From: Spisula solida
Lineage: Eukaryota > Mollusca > Bivalvia > Venerida > Mactridae
NCBI GenBank assembly: GCA_947247005.1
Contig: OX365947.1
Coordinates: 33,312,760-33,376,759, forward strand
DNA length: 64,000 bases
Direction: 5' to 3'
The notes under the pieces were generated by a model, which searched no databases, had not been told where the DNA came from, and saw nothing but the letters and a program-made list of their open reading frames with translations. The position numbers and the translations under genes were made by a program. Below, one piece after another: positions 48,801 through 57,800 of the stretch (positions are counted from its first letter, which is position 1; each line of letters opens with the position of its first letter).

Positions 48801-51800
48801 TTATCCTGTGTTATTCAAAAGCATGTACACAAAATTTCATGCAGAAATATTTATAAATAAAAACAATATACGGTAAAAACACGTGCACGCATATAAGATT
48901 TGTTAAGTGTATTAATAAATCTACTTATGCTGAATACAGCTTATAAAACATACAATATGCATATACATGTACATATATTTACTTTACACATACATACATG
49001 TACATTTTATTATATTCTTCCTATTTATTGTGTTTCATTTATTCCACGTAAATATTCAATACATGTATATTCCAGCATTTACAAACATAATAAGCAAACA
49101 TTTTCATTGGTCCATAAGAGTATTATGTTTGTTTAACACACGATCTCTCAATATAAGACCAAACGATTTTGCAAGAAGTTATTAAGGACCTGCAGCAAAG
49201 AAAAAAGGTCACCCTGAGAGAGATGCAATCGTTAATTGGCCTTTTAAATTTTGCGTGCAGAGTGATTGCGCCAGGACGGGCTTTCTGCAGACGGCTCATT
49301 AATGCCAATATCGGCTTAAAAAACCATATCACAAAATGCGGGTTACTAACTACATAAAAGCAGACCTACACATGTGGCTGCAATTTTTAGATAGGTACAA
49401 TGGGATAACGGTCATATCAGACATTAACTGGGTAAAAAGCTCAACCTTACACTTGTACACAGATAGTGCAGGGGGGTCTAAGGGCGGTTTTGGTATCTAT
49501 TTTGCCGGCCAGTGGGCCCAGGGCACCTGGCCTGCTGGCTGGTTCACTACTGGCTTAACCAGGGACATGCCATTATTCCCGGTCGTTGCTGCAACAATGA
49601 CTTGGGCCAACCAATTGCAAAACAAAAGAGTTTTGTTCAGCGTTGATAATCAAGCTGTGGTGCAGGTCATCAACACACAGACATGCAAGTCCGAAAAAGT
49701 CATGAACCTGGTGCGCCACCTGGTTTTAGTGGCCCTAGACTATAATATTATAATTAAAGCTCAGTTCATCCCATCCAAGGTTAACATAATTTCGGATGCT
49801 CTTTCTCGTTCACAGTAGTCCAAGTTCAGAAAAGCCGCACCGGAGGCCGATCTGTGTCCTACCAGAATCCCTCCCCAAGTTTGGAACATTTGACGGGCAT
49901 GGCAGAAGTCCTGATAAGCAAGTCTGTCGCGTTAAACACAAAACGTACCTATAAATGCGGCTTAGAAAAGTTTGCCCATTTTAGGTTAATCTATAACCTC
50001 CAAGATAAGTGGCCGGTGCCAGTTGATGAAATTTTAAGCTTTATTGCCCACTTGTCATGGTTAGGTTTGAGGGCTTCTACAGTCTCTACTTATCTTGCCA
50101 GCTTAAGTTATTCCCACAAGGTCAAAGGCTTAGATGATGCAACCTCCTCTTTTCTGGCAGTTAAAGCCAAAGAAGGCCTAACCCGCAGTCAAGGGGGTCA
50201 GTCCGTGGATATCAGAGCCCCAATTACCTTGAGTTTGCTTTGCAAGTTAATTGATAACCTCCAATTTGTTTGTATGAACAAATATGAGCAGTCTTTGTTC
50301 ACAGCAGCTTTCACATTAGCATTCTTTGGCCTTTTGCGTATCTCCGAGTTTACAAGCCCTAGCTCCAATACGGTCAGCTCCACGGCCCTTCAGCTGCTAG
50401 ATATCACTTTAGCTGCTAATTATATGAAAGTGTGCATTCGCTGGTCAAAAACGGATCAGAGGGGTACCTCGGTCCCTCTTCAGATTCCATGCCACTCTGC
50501 CATGTACTGCCCCGGGCGCACCATGTCCAGGTATCTCCAATATAGGCACTCGGCTCGGGTTACTCAATTGTTTATTCACGACAATCAGAAACCACTCACA
50601 AGGTTTCAATTTAACTCAGTTCTCAAAAAGGCATTGCATTTCTCGAGTGTACCAGGTCACATCAGATCCCATAGCTTTCGCATAGGGGGGGGGGGGGGGG
50701 GGGGAGGGGGGAGACGCTACCTACTTATCCCAACAAGGTTTCACTGACAAACAAATTATGGCCATGGGTAGATGGGAATCAAAGGTTTTCTCCAATTACA
50801 TTCGCCCTTCATTTTAATTTTTGGGGCATTGGCATTAATAAGCTGTTGGCTAACATGTCTCAAGCCATTGCAGGTCACCACATTTGGATAGTGGGGTCCT
50901 CGTTTGTTCACTGGGCTGAAGAGGCTGCACTGAAGTCAGTGGGTAAAAATCTGGGTTTCGGGGCGGACACATGCTCTATACAGTGGTTCGGCAGAAGGGG
51001 GCTCGCCATATACCGTATGGACCAACTCTTCAATGACTTGAGGCACAGAACACCTAAGCCGGACTTTCTCTTCATACACTGGTTCGAACGACTTAACCGA
51101 GGATGGTTGAACGGTAAATCGCTATCAGAAAAAATGAAGTGTTTTTTCTCAGAAATCAAGCTTTGCTAGGTGGCTCTACTATTATCTGGTTGGCCATGTT
51201 ACCGCGACGTTATTGGCATTTTGCCCCTGTGGGGACCGGTGCACTAATTGAAAAGAAAAGGAAACGGGTTAACGCCAGTATGAGATTATTTGTTCTTGAA
51301 AATAGTGCCACGTTCCTTACAAACGACAGTTATATTCAGGCAAAAGAAGTGTCCCTTTTTTCCTTAGACGGAACTCATTTGTCTTTACCGGAAATCAGAT
51401 TCTAATCAATAATTGGAAATCGGCAATTGACATTTTCCTGCGCAATGCTTCACAAATTTTTCCGGTTGCTCAGTCCAACACCAACTGAACTTGATGCGTA
51501 CTATCTATAAACTGCAGACTGTTCAATGTTTTTGTATACCAAGATAATGGCCACTGCTCCTATGTAAAAAAAAAAATGGATAAACTAATCCTACCCTAAT
51601 TTGTGGAAGAAAAATCCTTGTTGGCAAGGAATTTCTGTGGCGGCCCGGGGAGACTAAAAGGCGGCTTTGAGGGTTAGTGACCTGGCTCTTTCCTCCACCC
51701 TGACATAGTCTCTAACATGCAGGGCTTGTATACCACAGGTACTGCAGTGTCGCGGTTAATGGTTATGGTCTGCACCGTTTAGTGAATGGCCTTACCAGTG

Positions 51801-54800
51801 GGGGTAAATGTTATAACGGGGTTCACTCAAGCAGTAACTGGGGACCTCCACCCTCATGTAGGGTAAGAAAATAACTCCCGGGACCGGTCGGGGGATTTAG
51901 TATACGGTTCCCTCTCAGGTTGTTGTCCACAGTTGCGCATCCAGTCTTGCGAACATCTGGGTCATGTCACTATGTTCTCAACGTAGGGCACAGTTTGCCA
52001 AATGTCATTGTAACTGTATTCTGGGTCTCCCCGGGCTTCAACAAATTGCTTAAATTTCTGCAGCAAGTTAATTCCCACTCTTTTGAATACATATATATAA
52101 ATATAAAAAGAAATGAAAAAGAAAGAAAATAAATGTCATCAAATGTTTATGCTTGTCATTATGTTTAAATGGTATATCACTCATATATATGAATATCTAC
52201 GGTCGCTGGATGTCCCAACTAAACAGGTGTTGTTCGGATATAGGTTTATGGCAATAGTATATTACATAACCCTCAGTCGGTCGTTGGGTGTCCGCCCAAT
52301 ACAGGTGTTTGTTTAATGTCAACTTAAGATCATCAGTGCAAAATATACTTCATGTTCCAAAACCAAGAATTGAATTCTCAAGAAAATTCTTTTCTTACTC
52401 CGGTGCAAAACTGTGGAATAATCTACCAAAATCAGTGCAAACTGCTAGGACACTTTCCTCATTTAAAAGCAAATATTTAAAGTGGAAATTTACTGGTATT
52501 TCATAATTATTGCCAGTACATTTAAAAATTAGAATTTCAAAATTGTTGTTAATGACTGTTTTCACCCGAATATCTGCTTCAGGTGTTAATATGCATACTT
52601 TTACTTGTGTTATTTAAATTATGTATTGTTGTAAATATTGTCATTGCATAAACTTGTACATATATCTCTATTGTTATTGTGGACCATAATGAAAATTGGT
52701 TCGCCAATTATGTTATCCACAGAAAATAAAGACGTTATTATTATTATTTTCTAGCAGGATTTCTGCTAGTACATACTAGTATCTTTGCTAATAATCAATT
52801 TTACAATCGTTACAGAATTGTACTCGTACACTGCCCTTCAAATGTATGATTATGTATCATCAAACCAATCAAGCGTCCGAGAGAGACTATACAATTAATA
52901 AGAATGTATGTCATGTATATTTTTTAATTTGCTGAGAGTCTGTTTCCTCAAAGACGATATAGATGTACAAATGTATACGTATTAAAATGCTGTTTTATAT
53001 CAGTAAATATTATGTCATGCACAATTATGTATTCTCAAGATATTCAATGGTTTTAGTACCTCCTTCATAGTTGACATCATGTAAACCAACCCAGCATTTG
53101 CCTTCTTCAGTATAACCACACCTTCAAATAGTTATTTTGTAATAGTTTGGCATACCCGTAAATAGTGTTTGAACATGATAGAAAGCAAAATAAGAGGTAG
53201 GTGGCGACTTTAAGAATTATTTAATAAACTTAAAAGATGATGGAATGAGAAAGTTTCACAAGACGATTAATACAGGATACAAAACAACCTCTTGGATAGA
53301 TAGCCTTGTGGTAGAGCCTTTGCTTCGGGTGAGGTTCGACCCCGCTTCAAGTGGGTTTCGATCCCAGGCTGGGATTTACAAAAGAAGAGTTCGAAATAAA
53401 AATGGCACTCAGCATAAAATGACACTGGCTTCTCTCTCTCATGGGGGTGATACCATCGGGAATGAGGTGTCGAGAGTGATTGATGAGTTAGATTTTTTTA
53501 TTTATTTCACAATCGACCTAATATAAACTAAACATGACACAATATCACTCGTTCAGACGACCGAGGCCGGTACCGAACACTCAACAACTGTATGTATCAG
53601 AACTCGACTTTTGTGGATACCAGCTTGCCATTTACCTCACCTATAACGAGACTTTGCTATCTACATTAGTTTACAAGTATACAAGGTCTATCATTTAATA
53701 TTGAAACCTGCCACTCACAGTCTCATGAAGAATCTGTTTTCATCCTCATCATGAATGCTAAGCAAGGTTGCACCAGCGTTGGTAGAGCTACATACTTCCT
53801 TAGCTTCAACCCAACTCCTGAGGTCATCCACCGACTGAAGCGACATAATTAGCATGTGAAACAACAAGAAAAACTAAGTAACTGGTACAATTGAACGTAA
53901 CGACGTCGCGTCACAAGTTGGGGCTATTTTGCGTAACGTCAAAAATGCCGTTATTATAGCTAAATATGGTAGAAAATTCACGTTTATAACCAAACAACGG
54001 ACGGACAATGACTTCAAACACTATAAATAAATAAAATAAATATACCAGATTTATATAGCGCCCTTTTCATGCGAACGCACATTGAATGGCACTTTACATG
54101 ATTGTGTTGCAACAACAAGGGCGCAGGTGCATCCTCTACCAGTGCAGATACAGCATGATCTGACCAGAGGGACAGACTAAGAGAAAGCCACTGAAGGAAG
54201 AGAAAGACATTAGATACAGGCATATCCGGCGATGCAGAAGTACGCCTAGCTCTTATTTCGAATAGACAGCCTAGTTCTTTAATGTGCCCGGTGTATAACA
54301 CCGATACACAGCTTCCTGGCACATCCAGATACTTAGCAGACCAAACGGCCAGATATAGCGGGAAATATTATAAATATTTCAGAAATGTCAAGTACCGATG
54401 CCAGTATAGGGGCGTAGCTAGAGGTATTTGAATGTGTACGCAAAAAGGCTAGGTGGGTCTGGGGGCATGCTCCCCCGGAAAAAATGTTTGCTAGAACGTC
54501 TCTGGTGCGTTCTGACGTGCTTTTTTGCATCGTCTTTAACAATATTTTTACTGATAAAACCAAGTTTTTTGTGTATAGAGCTTTTTTAGAAGTTTTTCTA
54601 AGAAATGCTGAAAATATGAAAAAAAATGAATCAGTTTTTATTGCATTATTCGATCATTTATTTTTTCACTTTTTGAGAAGAATGTGTACGCAACTGCGTA
54701 TTCTGCGTACACGTAGATACGCGCCTGGACTATAGGTATGTGTATGAAATGGATGTTGTTTTAGTAAATGGGACGCTTATTACTAAAAATACCAAACAGT

Positions 54801-57800
54801 TGTTAATATCGTAAATGTAAGAAACGCTTCAAGTAAATATAAACGTCAACGTCGCCTAAAAAGTGCCGTGGGACATTTTGTGTGGACATCGATTATTACA
54901 TATCTTTTGGCAACGCTTTGTCACGGTAAAAACTAGAACTGCCACAGAGTGACTAATGATACCCCCACATACCGCTTTGTCAGAGATGTATGTCAAACCA
55001 CATCCACCATTTCTGACCTTTGAACCAAGTGTGACCTTGAACTTTGTGATATTGAAATAATTGTTTTGTATGGCACATCGTTTGATAGGGGTGAGCAATG
55101 GTGCCAGGTTATTTTCAAATCCCACAATAAATGACATAGTTACGACCAGGACAAGCTAAATCAAGTTAATTTTTACCTTTGAACTCCAAGTGTGACCTTG
55201 ACCTTTGAGATATGGACGTTTCGCATGACACACCGTCTGGTAGTAGTGAACATTTGTGCCAAATTATTTTTAAATCCCATAATAAATGACTGAATTATGG
55301 GCTGGACAACCTCAATTATGGCGATTTTTTACCTCCAAGTGTGACCTTGACCTTTGAGATATTGATGTTATTGTTTCGTATGACACACTGTCTGGTAGTA
55401 GTGTACATTTGTGGCATATTATTTTCAAATCCAACAATAAATGACTAAGTTATGCTCCGGACAAGTGCAATTATGGCCATTTTTTACCTTTCCATTCCAA
55501 GTGTGACCTTGACCTTTGAAATATTGACATAATTGTTTCACATGACACACCGTCTGATAGCAGTTAACATTTGTGCCAAATTATTTTCAAATCCCACACT
55601 AAATGACTTAGTTATACGTCGGACAAGCTCAATTTTTGACCTTTGAACTTTGAACAAGTGTGACATTGACCTTCAAGATATTGACGTACTTGTTTCGCAT
55701 GACACACCGTCTAACGTAATTCTTTCTCATGACACACCGTCTCATCAAGGTGAAAAAATGTACCAAGTTATTTAAAATCCGTCAATGTATAACGGACCGA
55801 CAAAGTGACTCCTATATAGCCCCCCCCCTACTTTAGAAGTGGGGGTATAATTAAAATATATGTACAGATTAAGAAGAAAAACACTATTTTAAATGTTCAT
55901 TTGTTTTCTTAAAAAATACAAAACCTTAAAAATAAAGAAGTTATAAAAATCACGGTTAACATACCAAACATATTTTTAACGTCAGTGAGACATTTCTGTG
56001 GACATTGAAAACGAGAAAAACATAAGTTTATGTTATTTTCTCAATTAAGTTTTTATATATTAATGATCTAGAAAAAAAGACTATTTTTTAATCAAATATT
56101 TAATACATGCGTTGAGAAATGATTGGTGAAAAGGTGGTTTTACTTCAACTGCTTGAGAACATTTGTTACATCTCTACAACGTATTTTGTACCTTTCATGC
56201 ACCCTTCGTACAAATTTAACGTCTTTAATATTAATCATTTTAAAACGAAAATTAACCAATTAGGTAAGAAATTTGTTTCCCTTTAAAATGATATATAACA
56301 TTATATAGTTTTCGCGACGAATCATTGATACAATCATTTTACAAAAAATTAAAACGCCGTAAAAGTAAAATAGCTCCAACTTGTGACGCGACGTCCCCGT
56401 ATTTGAATCGGTTTCATCTAGTGTCTTTGCTACATTGATTGATATAAAAATGGATCAATGTAGAATAAAGTCCGATAAAAACTCGATTAATTATAATGTA
56501 CTGTATAACCTTGTCAACTAAAATTTGTATCATGATATAACACATATTTTTTATCGTTTTCCAAACTTTTATACGGGGTAATGACGCTTGAATTTTAAAT
56601 AGACGTCAGTTTGAAATCTTGGCTGTATTCAGGATGAACGGACCTCAATCAAACAGTTAAGGTGTAGCCTTATTCACAACCTTTGGTCGAAGGAGGTACA
56701 CATGAGTTAAGTAGAGAGAAACCAATAAATGAAACAAATCTCCCGACATATTAATTACATCGATATATTGGAAGCCCTAGTAGAATAGGAACCCACAATA
56801 AGCCGAAAAGTATTAGATGCAAACTTGTCACTAAATAGAGCGATAGTATGAAGTGCATATAACTTAAGATGATAATGTACTCAACAGTGCAATAACGAAA
56901 TCGCACGGCCGTACAGCTGACGATTATAGAATTCAGGTAATAAATTTCGCTTAATACTAGGGTAACAAACATAATAGTCCACTTACAAGATAACAATAAT
57001 CTGAATAGGACCACCATCCAACTGGACAATCATCTGCTTGTATTGTAGTTAGTGCCGGGGTACTAGCCGTACTAACAGTAAATAGCTCTACAGCTTTACC
57101 TGAAACATACGCATCTTATTCATAAAGGTTGTCAATGATTAGTGGTATCGATCGAGCATATTTATAGGTGTATTTCAACCTTCTGCAATATTTGAGTGTG
57201 ATTGGTCTCTTTAGTGATTTGCATGTAGAGATACTACTAGTATGACATTTTGGTGTGCACATTTCGTCATATTGGTGTTCTATAACCAAATAAAAAAGGA
57301 AATTAAAAACCAATTATAGGTAGAAGTTTTAATTCACAATCAAAATTGTTGAGGCATAGAACAATATTCCACCATTCGTCGTTTCTGTCAATAAAATGAA
57401 ACAGTTTTAAATAAAGCCAAACAAACTTTATTGCAAAGCAGAATTGAACGATGTGACAGGATACATAAATGAGAAGAAGACGTGGACACAGACAATAAAG
57501 AACATGGGGCCCGTTTCATAGACATGTCTTAGCTAAGATCGGACTTTCACGTAGAAGCATACTATATCACTAATGCATTTTCGTGAAGTTCAAATTGTTA
57601 GTTGATGATAATTCCAGTTTCCATAACTTTGCTTAAATGTTTAGCCGTCTTAGTTTACTCAAAATAGCATACGAAAAAGTTGAATCTTTTCTAACATGTG
57701 TCTATATAACGGACCCCTGCATCCATACAAGATCCTAAGGTATACGTCAATTGGTGTTTCTATTAAGCTACCTGAAAAAGATGGCTTGTTCCGTGAGTAA

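Larger units (their letters stand above)
49165..52090 (+). mobile_element. DIRS/Ngaro-type tyrosine-recombinase retrotransposon, 5'-truncated and decayed
   Basis: In order on the plus strand: the end of a reverse transcriptase (LREMQSLIGLLNFACRVIAP, 49169-49320), RNase H (to 49818), tyrosine recombinase (49854-50816) and an SGNH-hydrolase-like ORF (50846-51488). About 600 bp of GC-richer non-coding DNA then runs to about 52090. This order, and a recombinase in place of an integrase, define DIRS-like elements. The extra hydrolase suggests the Ngaro branch. The RT catalytic core is missing and at least four frameshifts are visible (near 49320, 50690, 51155 and 51392). Confidence 0.85.
53902..56395. 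mobile_element. 2.5-kb composite bounded by GACGTCGCGTCAC inverted repeats
   Basis: Left GACGTCGCGTCACAAGTTGG (53902) and right CCAACTTGTGACGCGACGTC (ends 56395) are inverted and extend inward through GGCTATTTT / AAAATAGCT. Inside are three further repeats (54026-54330, 54405-54735, 54958-55853). No transposase was seen. It occupies most of the intron between exons 53719-53834 and 56987-57099. Confidence 0.65.

Noticed and set aside
50846..51405. Independent host esterase gene
   Set aside because: It is broken by frameshifts, directly follows the recombinase, and has the place and form of the Ngaro-type hydrolase ORF.
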